Of a stretch of DNA of 35,767 nt, positions 8,344-16,420 are shown piece by piece. The notes beneath the pieces are model-generated. The model was not told the DNA's origin. It made no database searches and worked only from the letters and a program-made list of their open reading frames with translations. The position numbers were made by a program, and so were the translations under genes. Positions within the stretch are counted from its first letter, which is position 1; each line of letters opens with the position of its first letter. Origin of the DNA: Myxococcota bacterium (GTDB lineage Bacteria; Myxococcota; UBA727; JAHDBA01); the NCBI GenBank assembly GCA_020630615.1, contig JAHDBA010000006.1:77006-112772 (forward strand), written 5' to 3'.

Positions 8344-10137
8344 TCATACAAGTCGATAATCCGGGTCAACGACGTTGAGCTCATTCCAAAGTTTGTGGGC
8401 CTCACGTTCTTGAGAGCAAATTTCAATTCGCCGACGCATGTAACACGCCCATCGATGCCAGTTTCCTTCTTTGGCAAGAGGCTCAAGAACGCTTTTGAGA
8501 AGCTTCTCGTCGTAAGGTTTTTTTCCGAGCTCTTCGAGTGCGGTAGCAAGCTGGATGTTTTGCGGCTTTGCGAAATTGTACCCATGGTGTTGCGACAGAC
8601 TTTGGAAAACCTCGCCGGCTCGAGGGTCTGATGTGCTTATCAATGCACCGCGGTATGCGTAAAGACAGGCCGCTTCTGGGTTGGCTTCTCGAAGTCGCAA
8701 AGCCTTTTCAACCCATGATGTACTAAGTTGAAGTTGGGTATGCTGTGCTTTTTTGATACGCTGACACGCTGTATCGGCCAGAACTTGCCGAAAGTGTCCC
8801 CGAAGCGAAGAGAACTTCGCCTTGAGCTTTTCACTGTATTCTTGTGTTGAGCTCGGTCGTTTCGCTGCGTTGTGTTGCAAGAGTGCATTGCTGACCTCTT
8901 CCGCATATTGGGGTACGCCTGGGGCAGTTTCAAAAATTCGGGGAGGCGGTCCTTTTGCGATGGCCAGCATGGTGTCTGCCGCGATATCCCGTCTGAAATA
9001 GCTGCGTCCTGTGAGCACCGTATAAAAAATAAGACCGGCACAAAAGAGATCCGAGCGGTGGTCAACGGGCTTGCCGGTTGTCTGCTCAGGGCTCATATAA
9101 TCCGCAGTGCCGACCACCATACCTGTTTTGGTTAGACCATTGTCACCCAAAATCTTAGCGATGCCAAAGTCCATGAGTTTAACATGACCGTCTTGAGTGA
9201 CCATCACATTCGCAGGTTTGAGATCGCGATGCACAATTCCTTTCTCGTGCGCACTTGCGAGCGCATCAATGAGTTGAAGGATTAACTCCAGGGCTGCTTC
9301 GACGGGTAACCCTTGCGGGTACGTTCCCAAAAGCTCCGGAAGCGACAATCCATTCACAAGCTCCATGGCCATGAAAAGGCCCTCTTGGTGTTCGCCTTGC
9401 CCGAAAACTTTCACGATATTTTCGTGCTCGAGAGCTTGCATTGTTGAAACTTCGCGTTCAAATCGTAGAAAACTCTCGCTTTCGCGTCCTTCATTCAACA
9501 TCAACACTTTCAGTGCTACGGGCAATCCACTTTCTTTATGCTTCGCGAGCAAGACTCGCCCCATACCCCCTGCGCCGATTTCCCGCTCGACGGCAAAATC
9601 GTCAAATCCGAGTTCCGATGTGCCATCCAAGACTTTTTTTAGACTCTCACTAGGAGTTAAGGGTGTTGCATTGGAAGTCGCATCTTCCGGTGTGGCTCTT
9701 CGTGCGCCTCCCAGTATGCCTGGCGGGCGGTTTGCCACCGGTGAGGCTGCAACGACTTCTTTCAGGTCGTGTACCCCAATATCCATTGTAGAGTTGCCTT
9801 CCCTTTGGTTCGAAGGTCCACTTTGATCCTCTTCAGCGCTCTCTGATGTTCGAATAAATGTGTCATCATCATCATGGCGTATGAGGGCAACAGGCAACTC
9901 GATCGAGTCGGATTGATATGCGTTTGTGTCCTTGGTGCTCATCCTGGATTTAACCGGGTTGTCCATGGGCATTGCTTGAGAGGGCAAAGGTGTTTGATGG
10001 GGCTCTTCGTTCGCGCCATAGCCGAGAAGGAGCAGTTGTGTTTGAATCGCGCGCTTCACGACTTGAAGCTCAAAATCATCTAAGGGATAACGCTTCAGGT
10101 TTTCTTCCAGAAATATCAGAAGCTCTTCTCTAGACAA
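8344..10137 (-). CDS. Hanks-type serine/threonine protein kinase, cytosolic
   Basis: The product (597 residues) has an N-terminal helical region (1-40), an acidic low-complexity linker (to about 175), a full kinase domain (about 180-430) and a helical C-terminal part with alanine-rich TPR-like stretches (about 460-597). Kinase motifs are intact: Gly loop GAGGMG (188-193), Lys210 in VALKVL, HRDLKPANV (303-311), DFG (323-325), GTADYMSPEQ (343-352) and HRSDLF. No membrane segment is present, unlike PknB-type receptors. The TTG at 10137 is chosen because GGGGAGG lies six bases upstream; an in-frame GTG at 10152 would sit on that very ribosome binding site. The gene is divergent from cdnL across about 170 bp and converges on the SDR gene. 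Its substrate is unknown. Confidence 0.9.
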   Translation of the reverse strand: MSREELLIFLEENLKRYPLDDFELQVVKRAIQTQLLLLGYGANEEPHQTPLPSQAMPMDNPVKSRMSTKDTNAYQSDSIELPVALIRHDDDDTFIRTSESAEEDQSGPSNQREGNSTMDIGVHDLKEVVAASPVANRPPGILGGARRATPEDATSNATPLTPSESLKKVLDGTSELGFDDFAVEREIGAGGMGRVLLAKHKESGLPVALKVLMLNEGRESESFLRFEREVSTMQALEHENIVKVFGQGEHQEGLFMAMELVNGLSLPELLGTYPQGLPVEAALELILQLIDALASAHEKGIVHRDLKPANVMVTQDGHVKLMDFGIAKILGDNGLTKTGMVVGTADYMSPEQTTGKPVDHRSDLFCAGLIFYTVLTGRSYFRRDIAADTMLAIAKGPPPRIFETAPGVPQYAEEVSNALLQHNAAKRPSSTQEYSEKLKAKFSSLRGHFRQVLADTACQRIKKAQHTQLQLSTSWVEKALRLREANPEAACLYAYRGALISTSDPRAGEVFQSLSQHHGYNFAKPQNIQLATALEELGKKPYDEKLLKSVLEPLAKEGNWHRWACYMRRRIEICSQEREAHKLWNELNVVDPDYRLV

Positions 10138-10310
10138 GCAGTACCTCCCCACGCGAACCAGACTCGAAGACCTCCATACTAGTTGATTGTTTGAGGAAAA
10201 TACAAATTCGGGTTTTCCTTAACAAGGTGGCATTGTCGTGGTAGCGACTGCTGTAGTGCATTATTTTTCCGTGTCTCTGAAGCATTCTAGGGCCGGTCGT
10301 AGGAGTCAAA

Positions 10311-10808
10311 ATGGATACCTTTCGCATAGGTGATAAAGCAGTCTATCCGGGGCGTGGTGTCGCAGAAGTTGTGGCGATAGAAAAGAAGATGATTTCCGGC
10401 CAGGAAATGAACTTTTATGTGCTCCAGCCCTTGGACGAGCGCTTGGCTTCAGCCCGAATCTTTATTCCAACATCGAATGTTTCTTCGGTTGGGATGCGAA
10501 CGATCATTTCCGAAGATGAAGCGGATGAGATTTTTAAGATTCTCAAAAAAAGAGAGAAGGTTGTTGACTCGACAACTTGGAATCGCCGTCATCGCGAATA
10601 TCGAGAGAAGGTCGATAGTGGTTCAATCTATGAAGTTGCTCGCGTATTGCGTGACCTCTATCTACTGAAATCGGACAAGGACCTTTCCTTTGGTGAGCGA
10701 AAGATGCTTGACGATGCTAAAATCCTTCTCCTCAAAGAGCTCGCGATCGCCAAGGGCATGACCGAGGACGAAATTGAGAATCAGCTTCGCTCGATCTTTA
10801 AACTCTAG
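10311..10808 (+). CDS. cdnL: CdnL/CarD-family RNA polymerase-binding transcription regulator
   Basis: CdnL/CarD proteins bind the RNA polymerase beta subunit and stabilise open complexes at rRNA and housekeeping promoters. The 165-residue product has the N-terminal Tudor-like RNAP-interacting domain (about 1-65: FRIGDKAVYPGRGVAEV, then FIPTSNVSSVGMR). Its C-terminal helical domain contains a Trp (W90, in DSTTWNRRHREY) at the position of the Trp that wedges into the promoter minor groove in this family. The length matches stand-alone CdnL (about 160), not the longer CarD with a DNA-binding tail. A taggag ribosome binding site precedes the ATG. The gene stands alone, with the kinase divergent. 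Confidence 0.9.
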   Translation: MDTFRIGDKAVYPGRGVAEVVAIEKKMISGQEMNFYVLQPLDERLASARIFIPTSNVSSVGMRTIISEDEADEIFKILKKREKVVDSTTWNRRHREYREKVDSGSIYEVARVLRDLYLLKSDKDLSFGERKMLDDAKILLLKELAIAKGMTEDEIENQLRSIFKL

Positions 10809-10899
10809 GGTGGGTGAGGTTTACAGGCGGCTCAAGTCTTTTGCGCCTTTAACAAAGACTGTGAACTGCATCTTTGACTTGTGTTAAAGGAAAGAATCC

Positions 10900-11631
10900 A
10901 TGGGCATTAACTCTGACTTTCAGCCTCAAGAAAGCGACCCGAATTTAGAGGCATTTTTTCATGCAGCGCCTGCTACGCGTAGTGCTTCCTCAGATTCTTT
11001 GCCGCGACCCGGTTTAAAGGAGCGCGTACTTCGATCTCGAAGTGCATTGGTATTATCGATTGTCCTCACTTGTGTTGTGGCTTGGCTGTGGGCTGACATG
11101 GTCGATGAGGTGGAATATTACTTTCAGGACCAAGAGGTCCCAATCCAAATCGACCTGCAAAATATTGAAGGAACCTTGGGGGACGCAGAAAAACTGGCAG
11201 TGGAGACGGCTTTGGGCTCTGGAAGAATAACGCCTGAGGGCGTCTATGTTCGGGTGCAAGTGACGACGGGCAATAAAAGTCGAGTTGTTTCCGGGCGTCG
11301 TCCAGGCAGCCTCCGTTGGGGGAGCACGCATTTTAGACAAGTTCTTGGGCAAGCCTTGGTGATCGAGTTCGATCCCGAAGAACATGATCTTGGGTCATCC
11401 TTTGTCCGTGCCACCCTTAACGGGAGGCTTCGGAAAGTTGCTACGGTCGACGAGGTTGATCCGGTGTACCGTTCCTTTGAAAAAGACTTCAAATGGGAGC
11501 GAAGCGATTTTAGATGGTTGTTGACTGTTGGTGAAAAGCCGGGTGAGGGCCATCGCTATTTGGTTCTATTGTTTCTGTCGCTATGCCTGATTCTCTTTTC
11601 TTGGGTACGGCTTGCGAAACGCATACTCTGA
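10900..11631 (+). CDS. Unrecognised membrane protein with two transmembrane segments
   Basis: I do not recognise this 243-residue product. It has a Pro/Ser-rich cytoplasmic N-terminus (1-45) and a membrane segment at about 47-67 (ALVLSIVLTCVVAWLWADMV). A mixed alpha/beta region of about 145 residues follows, probably outside the cytoplasm, and a second membrane segment lies near the end (YLVLLFLSLCLILFSWVRL) with a short basic tail. That topology suggests a periplasmic domain held by a membrane anchor at each end. The ATG has an aaagga ribosome binding site. It lies between cdnL and cysS. No catalytic motif is visible. Confidence 0.65.
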   Translation: MGINSDFQPQESDPNLEAFFHAAPATRSASSDSLPRPGLKERVLRSRSALVLSIVLTCVVAWLWADMVDEVEYYFQDQEVPIQIDLQNIEGTLGDAEKLAVETALGSGRITPEGVYVRVQVTTGNKSRVVSGRRPGSLRWGSTHFRQVLGQALVIEFDPEEHDLGSSFVRATLNGRLRKVATVDEVDPVYRSFEKDFKWERSDFRWLLTVGEKPGEGHRYLVLLFLSLCLILFSWVRLAKRIL

Positions 11632-11644
11632 TCCGAAGCGATCT

Positions 11645-11770
11645 ATGGCAAGAAAGGGCCACACACCTATGATTTATGACGCGCTTCTTGAGCTTTTCGT
11701 TTTGTGCTGCCAAGCTCATGTTGCGATTCGAAAATACCTGAAGGGAGAAGAGTCCATATGTCCTTGGTGA
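11645..11770 (+). CDS. Candidate short leader ORF before cysS
   Basis: A 41-codon ORF begins MARKGHTPMIYD and ends SICPW. It contains two adjacent Cys codons (tgc tgc) and one more near its end. Its stop falls 8-10 bases past the cysS ATG, in another frame, so ribosomes finishing it would be delivered to the cysS start. This is a possible cysteine-responsive leader or a coupling device. The ribosome binding site is weak (gaagcg) and no clear attenuator hairpin was seen, so it may be chance. Confidence 0.22.
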   Translation: MARKGHTPMIYDALLELFVLCCQAHVAIRKYLKGEESICPW

Positions 11771-13419
11771 TGTTTGATACCTTAGAAAACAAGAAACGAC
11801 CCTTTGAGCCTTTGGAGCCGGGAAAAGTTAAACTGTATGTGTGCGGTGTCACAGTCTACGACCTCAGTCATGTTGGGCATGCACGATGTTATATTGCTTT
11901 TGACGTTATACAAAAATGGCTTCGTAAGAACTACGAAGTTACCTTTGTCCGCAACTTTACGGATATTGATGATAAGATTATCCGGCGTGCGAACGAACTC
12001 GGTGAGGAGCCGATTGCTCTCGCTGCGCGATACATTGATGAGTACCATCGGGACATGCAGTCTCTAGGCGTCGCAAAAGCGGATATTGAGCCTAAAGTTT
12101 CGACTCACCTCAGTGAAATCGTGAAGCTGGTGGAGACGCTTATTGCAAAAGGTTACGCGTACCGTGTGCCTTCAACATCTTCTGTTGAGGGAGCGGGTGA
12201 CGATGTCTTTTACCGGGTCGATAGGTTTGAAGGGTACACGGAGCTGTCCCGAAAAGATCTCGGTGATCTTCAGTCCGGTGCGCGGGTGGACGTCGACACT
12301 CGCAAGGAGTCTCCGCTCGACTTTGCACTTTGGAAAAGCGCAAAACCGGACGAACCCTCATGGGACTCACCTTTCGGGAAAGGGCGACCCGGATGGCATA
12401 TTGAGTGTTCTGCGATGAGTCAGGCTCACCTCGGTGATACGATGGACATTCATGGTGGTGGCAAAGATCTTGTTTTTCCGCATCACACGAATGAGATTGC
12501 ACAAAGTGAAGCAGCGTGCGGGGAGAAATATGCGCGCTACTGGCTTCATAACGGTTTTGTGAATGTCCGCGATGAGTCCAAATGTCCAGTGACCGGAACA
12601 TATATTTGCGAAGCGCCCGAAGCGGATGTGGTCAAGGTGTCTCACAACGAGGAAGAATTTTTGTGCGCGAATGAAGCTGCTGCTCAACGCTTCCGTGAGT
12701 CACCTGAGACCTACTTGAAGATGTCGAAATCGCTTGGCAACTTTTTCACCATACGAGAGGTCTTGAAAGAGTACAGTGCGGATGCTTTGCGCTGGCTTAT
12801 GGTCGGAACACATTATCGCTCGCCCATACAGTTCAGTGAGCGATTGTTAGACAAAGCTGAAGCGCGTGTTCAGTACATGTACCAAACACTTGCAGATGTC
12901 GAAGATTTTTTGGGAGCGAATGTGCCAAGAGAGGGGGCTAGTCTTGCGCAAACCTTCGGGCGCGATACGAAAGACTATCGCCCGCTCGTGGAGTTTGCAG
13001 AGGCCATGAACGACGACTTTAATACTCCCGAAGGCATGCGTGTTCTGAATGAACTTTTCAAGATTGCAAACCTGATGCTTTCTTCGCGTGAAAAAGAGTG
13101 GACAGGCCAGAAGCTCAAAGCTGCTGATCGCGCACGACTCTTGCTTGAATGGAAGTCTGTGGTGGGCGAGCTTCAAGCAGTGCTCGGCTTGGGTTTGAGA
13201 GAGCCACGCGAGACTCTGATTGCGCAACGTGCGATGCGTAGCAAGAAGCGTGGGATCGATACTGCGCTTGTCCGAGCGAAGCTAGAAGCCCGACATGAGG
13301 CTCGAAGTGCGAAGGACTTCAGTAAATCCGATGAAATCAGAGATGAGCTCCTTGAAATCGGAGTCGTTATCAAAGATGGCATTGGCGGAACAGACTGGTG
13401 CATCGCTGACGCGAGCTAG
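11758..13419 (+). CDS. cysS: Cysteinyl-tRNA synthetase with an inserted YHS-like domain
   Basis: CysRS charges tRNA-Cys with cysteine. The 553-residue product has the HIGH-type motif (LSHVGHARC) and the zinc site that selects cysteine (C29, C217, H242 and E246). It also has the class I signature KMSKS (321-325), followed by a normal helical anticodon-binding part. The family norm is about 460-500 residues. Most of the excess is a segment of about 45 residues (272-318) directly before KMSKS. Usually only about four residues separate GFV-x-V from KMSKS. The insert reads like a YHS domain: KCPVTG, then a strand, EEEFLCANEAAAQRF and SPETYL, with Cys276, Cys284, His296 and Cys303. The frame is open and all catalytic motifs are present. 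The ATG at 11758 has gggagaagag upstream and gives the normal CysRS N-terminus; a TTG at 11704 is rejected. Confidence 0.95.
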   Translation: MSLVMFDTLENKKRPFEPLEPGKVKLYVCGVTVYDLSHVGHARCYIAFDVIQKWLRKNYEVTFVRNFTDIDDKIIRRANELGEEPIALAARYIDEYHRDMQSLGVAKADIEPKVSTHLSEIVKLVETLIAKGYAYRVPSTSSVEGAGDDVFYRVDRFEGYTELSRKDLGDLQSGARVDVDTRKESPLDFALWKSAKPDEPSWDSPFGKGRPGWHIECSAMSQAHLGDTMDIHGGGKDLVFPHHTNEIAQSEAACGEKYARYWLHNGFVNVRDESKCPVTGTYICEAPEADVVKVSHNEEEFLCANEAAAQRFRESPETYLKMSKSLGNFFTIREVLKEYSADALRWLMVGTHYRSPIQFSERLLDKAEARVQYMYQTLADVEDFLGANVPREGASLAQTFGRDTKDYRPLVEFAEAMNDDFNTPEGMRVLNELFKIANLMLSSREKEWTGQKLKAADRARLLLEWKSVVGELQAVLGLGLREPRETLIAQRAMRSKKRGIDTALVRAKLEARHEARSAKDFSKSDEIRDELLEIGVVIKDGIGGTDWCIADAS

Positions 13420-13517
13420 TGTTCACGCATGCGACTGTAGAGGTCACCGCTTCTTTCTTGGCGTACTTTCGTGCGACTTTACTAGCTCTTTGCCTTCAAT
13501 CTTTGGTACGTTAACTT

Positions 13518-14813
13518 ATGTTTGTCCCTAATGCTTTGCGAAGAAGCCCTCCCTTTTCACTTGGCTTGATTGCTCTCGCTTTGAGCGTCTTTGTTACACA
13601 AGGAATCCTCGCTCAACCGGCAGGGGAGAGCACCGGTGCCATGGGTGGTTCCTCTGGTACTACCAAGGCTAATTCTGGCGCCACTGCGGCACGCCCTGGA
13701 AACATCAAGAGTGCACAAGAACAAAGCGCGATACTTGAAAAGACGCGTCAAAAACTGAACGCAGCTCAGCAAAAGCTTGCTCGAAAGAATGTTCCGGTAT
13801 CGGGGCAAGAAGCCGTTGAACTGCAGTGCGATTGGCCAGGGCTCAGCGTTGAAAATTTGGAAAGATGGCTCCGGCTTTATCAGAAGACGATCGGCGGCGA
13901 TGGATATTTCGTGGATATGGCTGGAGACGACATCTTGGCATTGCTTGAAAATTCAAGAGACCCTTTTGCGACGATGATGCGTAGTTTCTTGCAACGTCGA
14001 ACTCTTGGAGCTCGCCTTAAACGCGGCACTTTTTCACGCTGCTGGCGCTTTCTCGACATGCATCTCTTAGCCTCAAGTATCCGTCTTGACGACGCAAGGG
14101 AGGTCACGAGCCGTATCTATGAAGTTGGACAACGACTCAATGAGGTGTGGCACGTTTTGAGTGACTTGGATTCTCAAAACGAGATCCTCTTCATGTGGCA
14201 GCATTTGGTTGAGCGCGCGCGATGGTTTCAAACACGAGGTATGGTCGACATTGACGGACAACGTTCATTTGAAAATAAACTTCGCGCCGCGACATCGAAC
14301 AAGGAACTCACGGAAGAACAGCGAAGTCTCCTCAAAGAGATACTCACACTTTCTCAAACCATGCTCATCGACGAAAGTCAGTATCCACTATCTTTTGACA
14401 GGGTTCTTCCTGAGAGCACAAACTTTAGAGTCAGTGCACATTCCGACGTGCGATGCGAAAAAAAGACACTGTCGAGGCAAAGCACGGTGCTGAACAAGCG
14501 TCAGTTGGCGCGAGAGAGTATGCAGCGTTTTCGAGACAATCCTGGTGCCGTTTTCAAAGATATGCGTGGTGTACTCCTTGTTGATGATGTTGAGTCACCC
14601 GGCTTTGTTGTGCTTCGGTTGGCAGATAAAGGCTTTTTCCAAAGTTGTGGCTTTCGTAAAGGCGATATTATTACTCGCCTGAACGATGTTGACTTCACGA
14701 GCAATCGCGCGATGGCTCAAGCGAGCCAGGCGATGGCGAATACGGACGTGATGACGTTTAACTTTCTGCGCTCGGGAAAACCCAGCTCAATTCATATCGT
14801 GCTCAAGCCTTAA
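13518..14813 (+). CDS. Exported PDZ-domain protein of unknown function
   Basis: The 431-residue product starts with a signal peptide (basic NALRR, hydrophobic LGLIALALSVFVTQGILA, probable cleavage after LAQ near residue 33). A Gly/Ser/Thr-rich linker follows, then a helical domain of about 250 residues with no motif I recognise. The C-terminal PDZ domain (about 345-431) carries GFVVLRLADKGFFQSCGF, RKGDIITRLNDVDF and a final strand FLRSGKPSSIHIVLKP. The PDZ resembles those of GspC-type and HtrA-type proteins, but no protease triad is present. It probably acts as a periplasmic scaffold or binding protein (inference). The first ATG lacks a good ribosome binding site. The gene converges on tatA with ten bases between stops. 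Confidence 0.7.
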   Translation: MFVPNALRRSPPFSLGLIALALSVFVTQGILAQPAGESTGAMGGSSGTTKANSGATAARPGNIKSAQEQSAILEKTRQKLNAAQQKLARKNVPVSGQEAVELQCDWPGLSVENLERWLRLYQKTIGGDGYFVDMAGDDILALLENSRDPFATMMRSFLQRRTLGARLKRGTFSRCWRFLDMHLLASSIRLDDAREVTSRIYEVGQRLNEVWHVLSDLDSQNEILFMWQHLVERARWFQTRGMVDIDGQRSFENKLRAATSNKELTEEQRSLLKEILTLSQTMLIDESQYPLSFDRVLPESTNFRVSAHSDVRCEKKTLSRQSTVLNKRQLARESMQRFRDNPGAVFKDMRGVLLVDDVESPGFVVLRLADKGFFQSCGFRKGDIITRLNDVDFTSNRAMAQASQAMANTDVMTFNFLRSGKPSSIHIVLKP

Positions 14814-14823
14814 AGGCGAGTTG

Positions 14824-15066
14824 TTACGCAGTGTGCTTATCTGCACTTTCTTCGACACGAACGCTTGCGACCGCATCTTCAGCCGAACTCGAGGAGAGTT
14901 TTTTCGATTCGCTTTGCTCGGGTTCGTTTCCTTCTTTCAGCCCTTTCTTAAAGCTGCCGACTGAAGCACCGAGCGAATTTGCAAGTTCGGGAAGGCGCTT
15001 CGCACCAAAAAGAACAAGTATACCAAAGAGGATTATTAACAGCTCTGAAGATCCTAAACCAAACAT
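14824..15066 (-). CDS. tatA: Sec-independent translocase subunit TatA
   Basis: TatA oligomerises to form the pore-like element of the twin-arginine translocase in the inner membrane. The 80-residue product has the N-terminal membrane helix (SELLIILFGILVLFGAKRLP), the hinge motif FGAKRLPEL, the amphipathic helix LANSLGASVGSFKKGLKEG, and an acidic Ser/Glu-rich tail. Size and layout match TatA/TatE rather than TatB. No tatB or tatC is nearby. It is divergent from hemB. Confidence 0.92.
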   Translation of the reverse strand: MFGLGSSELLIILFGILVLFGAKRLPELANSLGASVGSFKKGLKEGNEPEQSESKKLSSSSAEDAVASVRVEESADKHTA

Positions 15067-15113
15067 CCTTCACCTCACTAACCTGCTGAAGCCCGATTGT
15101 ACTTCGCATTGTT

Positions 15114-15142
15114 TTGACACTACCGCTTTTAGTGCTTAGTTA
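15114..15142 (+). promoter_or_regulatory. Candidate sigma70-type promoter for hemB
   Basis: A perfect -35 hexamer TTGACA (15114-15119) is followed after 17 bases by a weak -10 TAGTTA (15137-15142). It lies in the intergenic space between divergent tatA and hemB, about 40 bp before the hemB ATG. The -35 and spacing are good, but the -10 matches poorly, so this is tentative. Confidence 0.35.
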
Positions 15143-15179
15143 AAAGGGAGAGATTGTACACTCTCTAGCGAGGCTTTAT

Positions 15180-16178
15180 ATGACCCTTTTGGACTTGGTT
15201 CACCGACCTCGGCGCTTGCGTCAGAATGCTTCAATCCGTGCGTTGGTGCGTGAAACGACATTGTCGGCCTCAGATTTGATTCAGCCACTTTTTATTCATG
15301 ACGGCGAGGCCGCTGAAGTCGCAATTCCATCCATGCCTGGGCAAGCGAGGTTGAACCTTGAAGCGTGTGTCGAGACATGCGTTCGAGCCTCGAGGGTAGG
15401 GATCCCTGCTGTTGCACTCTTTCCCAGCGTTGAGAGCTCTCGAAAATCAGAAGATGCGCGAGAGGCCTGGAACCCAGAAGGTCTCATCCCCAGGGCAGTG
15501 AAAGCTATCAAGAAGGCTTGTCCCGAGCTTCTTGTGATTTGTGATGTTGCACTCGACCCCTATTCTTCCCTAGGGCAAGATGGTGTTGTTCGTGATGGTA
15601 CAATCCTCAACGATTTAACCGTGGCCGCTTTAGTGAAGCAGGCGCGAATGCAGGCAGAAGCGGGTGCAGATATTGTAGCCCCCTCGGATATGATGGATGG
15701 CCGCGTTGGTGCGATACGCAACGAGCTTGACTCGGCAGGGCAGGAATCCACGATGATCTTGGCCTATACGGCCAAGTACGCCTCAGGCTTCTACGGGCCT
15801 TTTCGTGATGCCTTAGACTCAGCGCCTCGTGGTGGCACCGATAAGAAAACCTACCAAATGGATCCAGGAAACGCGCGAGAAGCATTGAGAGAACTCTATT
15901 TCGACATTCAAGAAGGCGCAGATATGGTCATGGTCAAGCCTGCCTTACCCTACCTGGACATTGTGCGTGAGCTGCGTGATTCCACAGAGGTCCCAATTGC
16001 GGCGTATCATGTTTCAGGTGAGTACGCGATGCTGAAGGCCGCTGCACAAAAGGGTTGGCTCGACTGGGACGCTTGCATTATGGAATCTCTCGTGTCGATT
16101 AAGCGCGCGGGTGCAGATTGTATTCTGACGTATGCTGCGATTGAAGTTGCTGAGCGTTTTCTAAGGAAGCAAAGGTAA
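15180..16178 (+). CDS. hemB: Porphobilinogen synthase (delta-aminolevulinic acid dehydratase)
   Basis: HemB condenses two 5-aminolevulinate molecules to porphobilinogen, the second common step of tetrapyrrole synthesis. The 332-residue product is the normal length. The two Schiff-base lysines are present, K199 in AYTAKYASGFYGP and K253 in MVMVKPALPYLD, as is the PSDMMDGRVGAIR block. The metal loop reads CDVALDPYSSLGQDG. It has Asp where zinc-type enzymes carry the triple-cysteine site, so this is the zinc-independent, magnesium-type form. The ATG has gagg six bases upstream. It stands alone between tatA and the TetR locus. Confidence 0.95.
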   Translation: MTLLDLVHRPRRLRQNASIRALVRETTLSASDLIQPLFIHDGEAAEVAIPSMPGQARLNLEACVETCVRASRVGIPAVALFPSVESSRKSEDAREAWNPEGLIPRAVKAIKKACPELLVICDVALDPYSSLGQDGVVRDGTILNDLTVAALVKQARMQAEAGADIVAPSDMMDGRVGAIRNELDSAGQESTMILAYTAKYASGFYGPFRDALDSAPRGGTDKKTYQMDPGNAREALRELYFDIQEGADMVMVKPALPYLDIVRELRDSTEVPIAAYHVSGEYAMLKAAAQKGWLDWDACIMESLVSIKRAGADCILTYAAIEVAERFLRKQR

Positions 16179-16420
16179 GCCCATTGCCTCCTATTAGCTC
16201 CCGCCGCTCCTGCTTCGACAATTGCAATGAAGCAGAACCCGGTACAGAACTCAAGATGATGCAACCGAAAATACTAGAGGCCCTCGGGAAGAAAGTGCAA
16301 AGCTTAACTGTGACCATACACGTTTCACCAGCCTTCACGCAGCGTGGAAGTGTGGCTATTAACCTAAATACTTGCGCGAAGCCGACAAAGCCCTCAACCA
16401 AATCGCACGCATCGAAGGTT

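Noticed and set aside
10138..10152. GTG start at 10152 for the Ser/Thr kinase
   Set aside because: The GTG and following codons form the GGGGAGG ribosome binding site of the TTG at 10137; the GTG itself has none. It remains possible.
10838..10870. Inverted repeat AGTCTTT / AAAGACT after cdnL as a terminator
   Set aside because: The loop is long and no T run follows, so it does not meet the usual form of an intrinsic terminator.
11704..11757. TTG start adding 18 residues to cysteinyl-tRNA synthetase
   Set aside because: The ATG at 11758 has a strong ribosome binding site and gives the usual CysRS N-terminus.
16179..16420. Possible gene remnant between hemB and tetR
   Set aside because: One plus-strand frame ends in a helix-like stretch (YLREADKALNQIARIEGF, stop at 16435-16437), but it is broken by a stop at 16360-16362 and matches no family I recognise.
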